Assembly (NCBI RefSeq): GCF_021130785.1
Contig: NW_025778915.1
Span: forward strand, 58,667 to 122,666
DNA: 64,000 bases
Origin: Homalodisca vitripennis
Lineage: Eukaryota > Arthropoda > Insecta > Hemiptera > Cicadellidae
Direction: 5' to 3'
The position numbers were made by a program, and so were the translations under genes. Under the pieces are notes generated by a model. The model was not told the origin of the DNA, made no database searches, and was given only the letters and a program-made list of their open reading frames with translations. Below are positions 24,174 through 35,170 of this stretch, piece after piece. How positions within the stretch are numbered: the stretch's first letter is position 1; each line of letters begins with the position of its first letter.

Positions 24174-26426
24174 CAGTGGAACCCGGCTAATTCGGAAACT
24201 TTCTATAATTCGAAAATCTTCTTTAATTCGAATATTTATATTGGTCCCTAGCATTTTTTCTATATAAGTAAATGCAAAAAATAGCGTGGTTAATTCGAAG
24301 TTTATTTTGGATAATTGGAACTTTTTATTCGAACCCGATGCCGATTTTAAAGTGGAATGATTCGCGACAAGACCTTGCACTCTTTCTAATCGCAAGGCAC
24401 TTGCTTCAAGGCCATTGGACACAGATCTAGCCACCCTTCCGCCCCGCCGCCGGCCGTACTCGGCCCTATGCTTCCGCGCCTATTGTTTTGTAGACGTGGA
24501 CTCATCGCGACTTGCACAAGTTGCGCTGCCTGCAAGACCACTCCACCCCCACCCACTCCACTCCCATGTCGTCGTCTCGTAATCCTCGAACATACAAAAC
24601 TGTCTTTGGCTCAAAACATAGTGGCAATCAAAGAATTAGAGAAAGGGGTTAAGAAAAAATCTGACATTCCCAAAGACTTTGGAATTCCTCATAACACATT
24701 GTCCACCTACTTAAAGAATAAAGAAAAAATTCTCGGGAGAGTGAAATTGAGAACATTAAAGACCGGAAAAGGTTAAGGGAACCCGAAAATCCAGATTTGA
24801 ACAAGCGTGTTTTAAAGTGGTTCAAAGAAACTAGGGATAAGAAGGTTCCAGTGAGTGGTCCTCTCATAAGAAGCTAAGCTGAACAATTTGCTACTGAATT
24901 GGGGAAACAAGATTTTAAGGCTAGTTCAGGATGGCGTGATGGCTTCAAAGATCGCAACAAAATTTCGTCGAAATCCATTTTTTGGTGAAAGTGGAAGCGT
25001 TAATCAACAAGAAGCCAAACAATGGAAAACAGATTTGGAGGAGATGATTCAGGATCAGGACGAAAGGGACATCTTCAATGTGGATGAAACGGGACTTTTT
25101 TTAAATGCACCCCTGACAAAACACTCGCATCTAAAGAAGAAAAATGCCACGGATAAAAACTGAGTAAAGAGAGAATTACTCTCCTGGTTGGTGCAAACAT
25201 GGATGGATCAGAAAAGCTGCCTTTACTAATGATTGGCAGGTCGGCTAGTCCCCGTTGTTTCAAGAACGTCAAATCAAAACCAGTGGAGTATGGTGAACAG
25301 CGCAAGAGCTTGGATGACCAGTCTCCTTTTTGAGAAATGGTTGTTGATACTTAGACAAAAAGTTCATAAAAGAAAAACGAAAAGTTATCTTGTTTATTAG
25401 ACAACTGTACTGCGCACAACACAATTCCAGTAATGGAAAATGTTAAAGTAATTTTTGTCCCTGCCAATATGACTTCGGTTGTCCAGCCTATAGACCAGGG
25501 GGATCATAAAAAAATTAAAACAGTTTTTACATTCGTTTCTTGGTTGAGTACATAGTGACTGAAGATTGTGACGCCCTAAAAATCAAGTTAGACATTCTTC
25601 AAGCCTCTCGCATGTGCAAGAAAGCTTGGGACAAAGTAGCGCCCGAAACGATCAAACATTGCTTTAAAAAAGCTGGTTTCGTAAAAAATGAGGACGATGC
25701 TGAAAAAGCCAACGACATTATAGCGGACAGCGGTACCTTCAGTTGACGGCTGGGAGGACGTCATTGCTGACCCTACCATCTCGTTTGAAGATTTTGTCAA
25801 GGTGGATGAAGATGTTGCAGTATGTGGTGAGATAACAGACGCGGAGAGCATCGCTGAAGTGCTCAACAATAAACAAGATGGCGACATGGTATCGGGTGAC
25901 GAAGACGGCGAGTCATCAGTTGGGGCGGAAATAAACGTTCGGAGTGCGGCCGAAGCAGTACATCACATCATGGAACTTAGACTTTTTTTTTTAAAGTAAA
26001 AATAACGTAAGTGAGTCTATTTTCAATTCATTGAATATGTCAGTCTTTTGTCACTTTTGAAAGACTTAACTTTAGAAACCAAGTGAAGATTTCCGACTTC
26101 TTTCGAAAAAAATAATATTGTACTGTATAATGTTCCTTATCACCATTAAACTTATTTTCTTTTATTCATAAACATATACTGTAATTGTATAATTTTTAGA
26201 TGATTCATGATTCAATTTTGCACTGTTTTACCATACTTTGCTTAGTAGAAATGCACAAAAAACATACATTTACAACCATTTATGTTATTTTTAATAAAGG
26301 TTTACAGCAAAGATGTGAAGTTTCATTATTTTTAGCCTTTAATTCTTAACTTTTTTAATTCGAGTTTATGGATAGTTCGAATTTTTTTATTGGTCCCTTG
26401 AGATTCGAATTATCCAAGTTCCACTG
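24174..26426 (+). mobile_element. Tigger/pogo-type DNA transposon
   Basis: Bounded by TA on both sides (24172-24173 and 26427-26428). Terminal inverted repeats start CAGTGGAAC at the left and, in reverse complement, CAGTGGAACTTGGATAATTC at the right; both continue into AATTCGAA-rich sub-termini. The 2.25 kb length is usual for a full-length Tigger-type element. One decayed transposase gene lies inside. Confidence 0.88.
24590..25999 (+). pseudogene. Tigger/pogo transposase (CENP-B-like N terminus, DDE_1), broken
   Basis: The N-terminal helix-turn-helix of the CENP-B type is visible at 24600-24740 (KKSDIPKDFGIPHNTLSTYL). A second DNA-binding part (RVLKWF, WRDGFKDR) follows at 24800-24960 across a stop. 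The catalytic region begins with FNVDETGLF (25075-25101), the first Asp of the DDE_1 triad. Later parts (25170-25990) are frameshifted; an acidic C terminus is open to 25999. Several frameshifts and stops make it inactive. Confidence 0.82.
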
Positions 26427-27006
26427 TATCTTATAAAACATAATAAACCTTTAACAAACTGGAAATTGTATTTCGAGGCCAAAAAAGTCTGTAATTGCGC
26501 GTTTAAAACCAAGTATCAAGAAAATATAATTCGATCTAACTAACTGGCGTTTTACACTTAAAACGGATGGGACCTGCCAATTTTAATCAATACGTTTACT
26601 AAAGTTAGATCATTTTTGTAATGAATACAGAAAGAGAATGTAACAAGTAAAGAATCCTCACCAAATAAAATAGAGACACATTTGGTGCCCTGCAGATGAA
26701 CAACGAAGGACATGAGTACAAAGAAAATCCGAAATCGTTCCAATTTCCCTCTCACCCTCACCTTCCGTCTTCTGTCTGCCCAAAGTGTTCACTCGTCCTC
26801 ATTACGGAACATCCGATAAGTCACTGCTCACCGACTTCTTTGTTGTAAACTGATGTTTTGTTCAGATTTCTTTCACGTAGGCTTTAAATGTTTTGAAATG
26901 CACATAGTTTTAATTTAAGTTTGATTATGATAATATCACAAACCACACATATTTATATTTCAAGTTATATGTTTGGTTAACACCTTTATTGTGGCACGAG
27001 TTGTGT
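26427..27006. other. Stretch without recognised features
   Basis: AT-rich. The only signal is ACACCTTTATTGTGGCACGAG (26981-27001), echoed at about 27100-27119. Confidence 0.45.
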
Positions 27007-27690
27007 AAGGGTTTGAGGAGAGCCGGGATAATATTAATGTGCGCCCACCGCAGTCAATGTGTTAAAAATATACGTATCTAGTTACAGTATACGTTGTTTA
27101 CACCTTTACTGCAACACGAGTCATGTAGCTGCTTCTTTACCTCAGCACAAGAAGCTTATAAATTGCACTTAGTCCCTGTAAGAACCGTAACGCTGCTTCC
27201 GGTAGTGACAGGATATTCAGGATAGGTAAGGTTAGAGTTTGGGGCCACCTCCTATCGAGATCCACGAGGATTCAATTAGGGCACTAATCTCAAAGTCATG
27301 TCTCCCGGAAGGAGGGGAGGCCAGCTCTGAACCAATCTCTCCAGTCGAAGCAGACAGGGGGTGGCACAACCTTTCTGAGGCTAGGAATAACCTCTGATAG
27401 TTAGGGAACGAACCCCACCACACTCCAACAGTCATATCCCGCAGTAGGCTAGACCTATTTAGTTGCCCATGAACCCCAGAATCTCGAAATTTGCGGTTAG
27501 TGATGTGCCGCTCCTGGACATCCAGAGGGCTGCCCAGATTTAAATGACACATCGGATTTTGCAGTGCCCAGTGGTAGTTTCAACTGGAAGGTATAAACCA
27601 GCCAGAAGTGATCCTTGCTGGGCTATGTACAGGCTTTAGGAGAGCCAGAATAGTACTAATTTACACCCCACCGCAGTCAATGTGTTATGC
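27007..27690. repeat. Unidentified GC-richer insert between direct repeats
   Basis: A direct repeat of about 56 bp, ending in CCACCGCAGTCAATGTGTTA, occurs at 27007-27065 and 27630-27687. The roughly 560 bp between is richer in GC than its surroundings and contains a minus-strand open frame (27232-27552) with no domain I know. This could be a solo or deleted retroelement, or a non-autonomous repeat; not identified. Confidence 0.45.
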
Positions 27691-27709
27691 TTACGTGTAT
27701 GTTTATATA

Positions 27710-27715
<6 letters not shown>

Positions 27716-27765
<50 letters not shown>

Positions 27766-27768
27766 ATG
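27716..27768. repeat. (TA)n microsatellite
   Basis: Near-pure TA, about 50 bp. Confidence 0.95.
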
Positions 27769-29289
27769 AATGAGTGATTTAAAATGTCACGTCCTTGTTC
27801 TCATTTTTAATACTTAATATACACATGTTTACACATTTATTTGTTCATATTTACTGTCCACAAAATAGTTAAAATTATATTAAATGTTTGGGATTCAATA
27901 TTATTTCAACAATCCCTTTCATCGGTACATCCTATAACATTACATAAGTAATCTTGTTGACCATAATGAATTGTTAAATAAGACATATAACAACGACCTA
28001 TTGAGGAGAAAACAGTTTAATAAAATATTTATTATTTGAAAAAATTAATGTTCCACTAGGCGTCGGTACTGTTTGTCTGCAGACGTCTGATCGAAATCTT
28101 AGTTTACATTCCACTTGACCTCTCCGTGAAGTTATTATTCTCTCCAATTCCTCAAGGATTGCTCTCGGAACAAACCTGTACTGATCCAATATCAATTCCT
28201 TTTTAGGTTTTATTTATTTTAAAAGGTTTTGCTTTCATATAATGAACAATTTTAAATAAATAATAGACATATATTAGAGGGAATTTTAGACACAATAATA
28301 AAATTAATATTCCACAAAATATTAAAACTTTAAAATGTTGGTAATATTAAACATTAAAACGCTGTTGTTATTATCATTAGTGTTAAGGAAACCGATTTAC
28401 TCAATTCCAATGCATTAAAATTTGTTATAACATCGTTTACATTTATACATGAATACTTTATTACACATGAAAAGTATGTATGTAAATACTCATATACATG
28501 CATTATTTGCTTCATGCAACGATATAATTGCAATCTTTTAGGAATAACTTAAGGACTTAAGGTATAAAATAAAATATTGGCAATTTATAACCAATAGTAA
28601 TAAACCCTTTGAACTTAAACCCTTAAAGATTTTTGAGCTTTTAATATTTTGAGCGGAAATTTGTACGTATTTTTGATACAATTCTATACGGCCTATTTTT
28701 TTCACTTCAAAATGTTGATGACGATATTTCGAGGCTTGGCTCACCGCAGAACATTATTAGTATATAAGAAAGATCTCCACGTCGTGTTGTTATTTACCAA
28801 GGAATTATAATAAGAGCACGAGTATTGTTATCTAAAGGTCATAATCAGCTCTACATGGAAGAAAAACAAGCCTCGTTACTGGTATTGTTTTATGAGTAAG
28901 GGTTTATCATAAGAAAATAACGTCTAGAAATACACCTAGCAAATACCAACGACTTAGCACGCAATTCCCTATTGAATAGTAATTTTTTTATTAGTAATCT
29001 AAGGTGTTTCAGGTGTTTTTTTCTTGTTGTCCAGATCAAGGAAGTATACGAGTATACATGTATAGGTCTACTAATTCGAAAACATAAACATCAATGCGTA
29101 CTTAATATTGAAACAATGTATAAACGTATACAGTGGGTTTACATCGTGACAAATGGCAAAAATATCACTATCAAAGATTTGTAACAGGCAAAAAATTTTT
29201 TTGTTTTGGATTAGATTAAACTATTCTGGTGGTTTTAATAGTATGGCTGTATATTATAGGATGTACAGTACACAGTTAATATCTTGTAT
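27769..29289. other. AT-rich stretch, nothing recognised
   Basis: Only short frames (under about 70 codons); no motif, RNA or repeat structure seen. Confidence 0.5.
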
Positions 29290-29358
29290 AATATATATAT
29301 ATATACATATACATATATATATATATATGTATGTATGTATATATTTTATTGTATATAA

Positions 29359-29406
<48 letters not shown>
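29290..29406. repeat. (TA)n-rich microsatellite
   Basis: Interrupted TA and TATG repeats immediately beside the palindrome. Confidence 0.95.
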
Positions 29407-29411
<5 letters not shown>

Positions 29412-29439
29412 CAATAAACATTGAATCACAAAAAGTAAT

Positions 29440-29510
29440 TGCTCCGCCGGGAGTCGAACCCGGATCTCTCACATGCCGGGTGAATGTGCTACCATTTACA
29501 CCACAGAGCG
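29440..29510 (-). tRNA. tRNA-like sequence, anticodon position GGC
   Basis: Folds as a cloverleaf: acceptor stem with six of seven pairs, D stem GTGT/GCAC, anticodon stem TTCAC/GTGAG with loop CCGGCAT, and T arm CCGGG-TTCGACT-CCCGG. A-box (TGGTGTAAATGG) and perfect B-box (GGTTCGACTCC) are present. The loop would read GGC (Ala), but the G3:U70 pair expected of tRNA-Ala is absent and a GGC-Ala tRNA is unusual in eukaryotes. More likely a tRNA-derived repeat or pseudogene than a working tRNA. Confidence 0.5.
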
Positions 29511-29826
29511 CTTACTTTTTCCGATTCAATTATTTTGTATTTGGCCGTATCTGTCACATATGCGTTTTAAATAAGCAAACTAACATATGATCGGAAGACA
29601 AAATCATGTCAAAACGACTTTTGAATTTTTGAATTTTAATAAAATTTTTTATTTAAATTCAATGTTAATTGAGATTAAATAAGGCTATTGCCATTTATAC
29701 AATTAAATGTAAAATAAAAGTCGTTTGACAGGTATTTGGTCTTCCGGTCATATTTTAGTTTGCTTATTTAAACGCATATGTGATAGATACGGCCAAATAC
29801 AAAATAATTGAATCGGAAACAGTAAG

Positions 29827-29896
29827 CGCTCTGTGGTGTAATGGTAGCACATTCACCCGGCAAGTGAGAGATCCGGGTTTGACTCCCGGCGGAGCA
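29827..29896 (+). tRNA. tRNA-like sequence, inverted partner copy
   Basis: Same fold and loop (CCGGCAA) as the minus-strand copy 317 bp away. The B-box is GGTTTGACTCC, with one change from consensus, and the D loop is one base shorter. Likely pseudogene or part of a repeat, as for its partner. Confidence 0.5.
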
Positions 29897-29985
29897 AGTA
29901 CTTTTTGTGATTCAATGTTTATTGAAATTATAATAAGGCTATTGCCATTTATAAAATTTAATATATATATGTAATATATATATAT

Positions 29986-31129
29986 ATAACCGTAGGCACT
30001 TAAATTTGAGATGATTGTAGGTAGTGAATTTGGTGTGGCGAAAAAGATAAAAACTGTCAGCCGTGCTGCTTTTTGTTGATTGTTTTTGACAACGAAACCA
30101 ACAGTGTTACCATTTTCAATATACCTTTCATTCGAGAACAATTGCATCCTTATGTACAGGACAGTTTCATAACAAAACCAACGTTGGAAAACTCATCATT
30201 GTACATCTCTCCTGAATATATGTCAATAAAATAACCGACTTATTGTATTTCTCGTGGTATTATGATTTGAAACAATCATTTGATAAAATCTTTTACTGCA
30301 GAAATTGCCTTATTGTACACCTACATATAGTTAAATGATTATTTTGTACACTATGTTTGCAAGTAGGCTGCTTTGTTTCTGCACATAAAATATGATTTTT
30401 TAGTTGGATTTTGTTTATGATGTAATTATTTAACTTAATAGCAAAATTAATATCCTTTATATACCGCCATCCACAGTAAATTAATTAAGTTAACAATTTC
30501 ATTTTTTAGTTGAAATAAAAATTTTTATTTTCGGCGCAGCCATTTTCATCTGAACTGTAGTTTTTAAACCTATTTGCAGGGCTATTTGTTATACTTAATA
30601 GATACCAATTTCAGATCAGCTGACTCACCAGTATATTTCTGTGTTTAAGCATGGTCCTATGATCATAAAGTGCAATTTGTTCTTACTCTGACCTCCTTAT
30701 TTAATTTTTTTCTAATAATAGTGTCCTATACTTTCAATATCTAGTACAGCTAGTAACTGGTTTTGTGATAATACTAGACTTTTTAATGTTTCTGTTACGT
30801 CCGGTACTCGTATGTGAAGTTCATACCTCGTACAGTTTGATTAACAATAACATGTCCAGCATTATAAGTATCACAAAATCTGCAGCATTCAGAATTTTTC
30901 TCTATGCGTCCTTAATATTTCTACATCAATACCCCATTAAATATATAAATATTTGTTATACTTATTTTGTATAAAATAATTAAAAACATCTACATGTAAT
31001 TACGTTTCCTCTCTAATTGATGCTACCTACAATTTATTGATTTAAAGCTGAAAATATTAGCTACAGAATTGTGTAATGTGTATTCATATTGAAACCAATT
31101 ACAGCTTTATTTACATTTAATCTTTCTTT
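29986..31129. other. AT-rich stretch, nothing recognised
   Basis: Short frames only; no supported gene or repeat. Confidence 0.5.
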
Positions 31130-31400
31130 GTTAAATTATTGTTTCTTCTATTTCCAGAACGATATGAGTTATATATTTGAAATTTTGCATGCAACTTAAA
31201 ACAAACCTTGTCACGTGGCTTACTCCTACCTTTTACGCAGTTGAAATTAAATTATTTTTCTTGTAAGATTATATAGTTGCTTTTAAATTATTTAGTGAAT
31301 TCTAAATGAAGCCTATGATTTGTGATGTTCATAAACCTACCAAATTGTTATTATTAACAAAACGAGGAATAGGTATGTCCCGAGTCACGACAAATTAATT
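31130..31400 (+). repeat. Dispersed host repeat, copy 2
   Basis: 31165-31390 aligns by eye with 32469-32695 over its whole length, sharing TTTGCATGCAACTT, CTCCTACCTTTTA and TATGATTTGTGATGTT. A pyrimidine tract ending in CAG lies just upstream in all copies, like a splice acceptor, but I see no conserved reading frame. Confidence 0.65.
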
Positions 31401-31899
31401 ATATAGGACATAAGGAGGACTACAAATCCCATTGGTATTTTTTTAAAGAAGAATGTTTGTATAGATATTATTATAACCCAATTAAGCAAAACATACTTAA
31501 AACTTTGTTTTTACTCAACTCTTCACTCAAAAAACTTTATTTGCATTGCTAATACATCAACGTCTACATTTAGCATCGACTTGTTTGCCGGCTTACATAA
31601 AAGGTTTAACTAATGTTACGCGGAAACCAAATTACTAAGATAGCTGTGCTTGTGCTTGCAACTCATTTATAAAACTTGTGTATTAACTGTTTTATTTATT
31701 CACTATATACTATATTAACAATCAATATCATGTAAACTGGTAGAAAAGTTTTAATTGATGACTAGGAATTACTTAATATATTCCTTTCCTTGTATCCAAT
31801 TTTAAATAATTATCTATTTTGGCTGAAAGTGTAGTGACTTATCCGTTTGTTTTATTCGTTCTGTCCGTTTCAACATCTCATAAAACAAATAGATCTATA

Positions 31900-32700
31900 G
31901 ACTTTAAATTATGCATGAAGCTTTATATATTTATAAGCAGGACTGAATTCTATGATGGTGTATGTCACTCCGTGGGATTACTGAATACCTTTATGTTGCT
32001 CTTATGGGTACCAGTGACAATAACGGAAAACATGCCGGAACAAAATAAGTTAATAAACAAACCGAGTACAATAATATGAGATTTTAACATTTAAAACGTT
32101 TTATTTATAGAGGAAAACGAAAAATAATAAAGTGGAAGTGGATTAATGTTCATTGCAGTTTATCAGATTTCTTTAGAGCTCTCTTACGTTTACGTTGTAG
32201 TACACTTCCGAGCACAACGCAACTTATATTATGGGAAAAGTGCTATAAAAAAATGGGAGATTATCATGTGTCAAGGTGTCAAGATTTATATTGAGAAAGA
32301 TTTTATTCGTAGACTTTTAGTTTTTCATGAAACTTTATTTTCCCCACAGACAAGAATGTGTTTTATTACGTTTCCAACCATAGACTTTGGGTGAAAAGTA
32401 TTTTGTATAAACAATACTCTGTGTGATTTCCTGTCTGTTTATCTGCCTACAGGATATGTGCAGAATGAATTGAGTTATATATTTTAAATTTCGCATGCAA
32501 CTTCAATAAAGTATGTTGAATGGCGTACTCCTACCTTTTAAGTAGTTGAAATTAAATTTCTTTCCTATAAAATTATGTAGATGCTATTAAATTATTTAAT
32601 GAATCTCTAAATGAAACTTATGATTTGTGATGTTTATAAATGTATAACATTGTTTTTTAATAAAACCATGAGGAATATATATCAACCGAGTCACTACCTG
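31900..32700 (+). repeat. Dispersed host repeat, copy 3
   Basis: The longest of three copies. The front part matches 15985-16070 and the rear part matches 16396-16505 and 31165-31390. The open frame 31819-32079 spans the front block, but the matching block at 15985 has a stop and frame changes, so coding is not supported. Confidence 0.6.
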
Positions 32701-33209
32701 ACTTTAAATCCTTTACTTGTGTTCTTTTAAAATATGAACAGCCCCTTTGTTTACGTAATGCAACAGTTCTCTTCATGCTGTCCCCTATTCACTTTAGACT
32801 TCCTTCTTTCATGTCCATTTGGTCCTCAGCTTAGGAAATGTATTAAACTATGTATGAACAATTAATATTATTTTTCACAACAATTCAGTATAGAATCAAC
32901 GCTGTTGGAGGGCTTCCTCGGCTCATGAATAAAAATCAACTTTAAATCTGCTATATCATTTTATATTTCGTTTTGAAATGCACAAGTGCTCTCATGTTAC
33001 AATATAAATGTAGTATATTTGTGATGTCAAATACAAAAATGTTAGTAATTGCTCTCTCCTTAGACTTAATCGTATATTCCTAAACTTCGTATCGTAATAA
33101 ATTCCTTACTAATTTATTGTAATTCTTATGTAAACGTGCCTTCTTTTACAGTGTCGTAGTGTTATAGTGTCTAATATGGACTTTATTTCTTCTTGATTCC
33201 TCAATTGTC

Positions 33210-33245
<36 letters not shown>

Positions 33246-33248
33246 ATA
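33210..33248. repeat. (TA)n microsatellite at left end of copy 2
   Basis: TA array interrupted once, directly abutting the element terminus at 33249. Any 6-bp target duplication would be TATATA and cannot be recognised against the array. Confidence 0.95.
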
Positions 33249-33613
33249 AGTAGATAGTAATATGGGGTTCCTGGCGCACTTTCGGAGCCGACCGAAAAGC
33301 AATGTAAAATACTGTTCAATGTACCATAAAGGAAGCTGAGAAATAACACAGCAAATCTCAATGAAAAATTAACCGAATCTACAGTCGTTCGTCTCCAAAA
33401 GCGATCGGTACATTACTATCTACTCTGTGGAATGAAAAAATTAAACCAAATCTATAGCTGTTTGCTTCTACTTTCTTAAGCTGTGCTTTGTAAAATGTTG
33501 TCAAATCTGCTACGAATAAAGGATTTATCTTAATAAAATTTAATCAATTTAAAACATTTTTACTAAAAAACATACTGTACTTTAATAAAAAACTTTTCTA
33601 CTAAATAAACAAC

Positions 33614-34145
33614 ATGAACTCACCAAGCTCTCTTCAGTTTCTAGCATTTCAAAAACTTACAAAGAAAGACAATTTTAACGAGTTCAACGAATTACCAAAA
33701 CATTTTAAAGAACAGTTGATACTTTCCTTAAATGATACAGAATTCAAAGAACTTGTAAAGTCTTTTGCAGAAAAAACGTCTAATGGAGTGTTTTACTATC
33801 GGCAAAAAAACTAAAAAAGTAAGGGATTACATATTTAATATAATTACGAAAGATATTGAAAAGAAAGTAAAAAATAAACAAACAGAGAGTTTTCATCGTT
33901 TTTTTATGACATTTTTCCCATATTATACGTTCTTTCAAGATAATCAAGACTTAATTGATGAATTTCTTAGGAATTTTTGTGAGTATCAAGATTTATCAAC
34001 ACAATTCATTAAAGAGCATTATAGAATTTTTCTTATAGAATATAGCCACATTTTGTGTGAAACAAAAGGTATTACTGTAGATAATATTCCATGTGATTCC
34101 TATGAAGAAAGACACCAACTATGGTTAATCAAAACAGTACTATGA
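33614..34145 (+). pseudogene. Terminal-repeat gene A, one frameshift
   Basis: Starts after CTACTAAATAAACAAC. Frames 33614-33814 and 33765-34145 overlap; a seven-A run at about 33808 is one base longer than in the right repeat, which explains the break. The product would be about 175 residues, acidic at first and then rich in Phe, Tyr and Lys; no domain recognised. It ends 35 bp from the converging 101-residue gene. The right-hand copy (50489-51021) is intact here but broken elsewhere. Confidence 0.65.
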
Positions 34146-34180
34146 CGTGGGGAGGGACTGCAAGTTTTAGAGTTAAGACT

Positions 34181-34486
34181 TTATTCTACAAAGTTAATTG
34201 TTATAATTTCTTTATCTTTTATAGTCTTCTTTCCAGTAACAATCAAGTGTAATTTTTCATTTTTGTTTAATTCTTTAATCTTTTTCTCATCCAAAACAGT
34301 CAAAAATCTGTTCGGTAAGTGTACTTTACAATCTTCCAACTCGGCAATTATTGTAAACCCGAATTTATCTTTCATTTTCTCCAAATTCAAGATTCTATGT
34401 TTCTTCCTTTCTTCCAATTCATTTAACTTCTTATACTCTTTAAACTTACATTCTCCAATATCATTTAACTCTTTCAAGAACTCCAT
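34181..34486 (-). CDS. 101-residue terminal-repeat protein, possible OB-fold/ssDNA-binding
   Basis: Intact. Starts after TTCTATTTAAATGG. Residues 1-40 are charged and helical (coiled-coil-like). Residues 43-101 alternate hydrophobic and polar residues as in a beta barrel, with VHLPNRFL near the middle. Position in the terminal repeat next to the replication genes and the predicted fold suggest a small nucleic-acid-binding protein; this is inference. A second, frameshifted copy lies at 50146-50453. Confidence 0.7.
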   Translation of the reverse strand: MEFLKELNDIGECKFKEYKKLNELEERKKHRILNLEKMKDKFGFTIIAELEDCKVHLPNRFLTVLDEKKIKELNKNEKLHLIVTGKKTIKDKEIITINFVE

Positions 34487-34502
34487 TTAAATAGAAAAAA
34501 TT

Positions 34503-35160
34503 CAAAGTCAAAAAGTGCAAAACCATTTCTCGGTCGACCTTTTCTCCTCCCTCTGTCTCTTTCTCTCTCCCTCTCTTTTTTATGCCTATGACACGATCAC
34601 TTCTGCCGTTTATAGGCTAGGATCTATATTCAGGCTAGAGAGAGAGAGAAGAGCGAGATACGGATAGAGAAATGGTTTCCGGAATACGATCTGAATACTT
34701 CTGAACTTGGTGTTTCTCCGCTATGGCCACTCGCATTGAAACAGTTCAGAAGTAAACTTCCTAACCGACCAAACCGAATTCGCGGACGTATATACTCAGC
34801 AACACAATACAACAGCCCATCGAGAAGTAAAAATTTAAGAAATTAATTTAAAATATAATTTGAAAAATTACAAGTAACAAAATGTACGCATATTTAAAAA
34901 TAGGTAAAATTATCTAACATTTTGAAAAAGAAAATGTTATAATAGTAAACGGGAACACAATTTTTATTCTTAAAAGCAAATCTGCATTACCGACATTTTA
35001 GTTCCGAAAGATTGCGCTGTGGTGTATCAATGACAGTCGAGGTGTGCTACTACAGACCGACCATCACGATAATCGCTTCGCCTGCGTCATATCCGTAGTG
35101 ATATCACGCCGTGAGAGGCGCAATCGTTGGTTTACAAGCACCATTTAGTTAAATAAATTT
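34503..35160. other. Conserved noncoding segment with hairpin, copy 2
   Basis: No supported gene; the frame 34630-34812 is not kept in copy 1. Contains a CT/GA-rich tract (34546-34665) and a perfect 10-bp inverted pair, ACTTCTGAAC at 34697-34706 and GTTCAGAAGT at 34744-34753, enclosing a 37-nt loop. More GC-rich than the flanking genes. Conserved in copy 1 at 13930-14568. Confidence 0.6.
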
Positions 35161-35170
35161 TTCTATCTAA

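Larger units (their letters stand above)
29407..29985. repeat. Near-palindrome with a tRNA-like sequence in each arm
   Basis: The left arm 29407-29620 and right arm 29715-29930 are inverted copies, joined by about 100 bp of AT-rich loop. Outer ends read TTTCAATAAACATTGAATCA and its complement. Each arm carries one tRNA-like stretch pointing away from or towards the loop by symmetry. AAGGCTATTGCCATTTATA occurs both in the loop (29681) and just outside the right arm (29936). It resembles a foldback or MITE-type element that captured a tRNA gene. Confidence 0.75.
33249..34502. repeat. Left terminal inverted repeat of copy 2
   Basis: Reverse complement of 50130-51387. Differences are mainly single-base length changes in A/T runs. 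Carries terminal-repeat gene A and the 101-residue gene, so both exist twice per element. Confidence 0.92.

Noticed and set aside
29440..29510. Functional tRNA-Ala(GGC)
   Set aside because: Lacks the G3:U70 identity pair and sits in a palindromic repeat; reported only as tRNA-like.
29153..29590. 145-codon frame with repeated Ile-Tyr
   Set aside because: Driven by TA microsatellite and the tRNA-like antisense; no protein signal.
31819..32079. 86-codon frame as a host gene
   Set aside because: Spans a dispersed repeat whose other copy at about 15985 does not keep the frame.
15977..33210. The host segment between the two viral copies as part of one giant element
   Set aside because: Each viral copy has its own terminus in a TA array, and the intervening DNA holds unrelated transposons and repeats with no viral genes.
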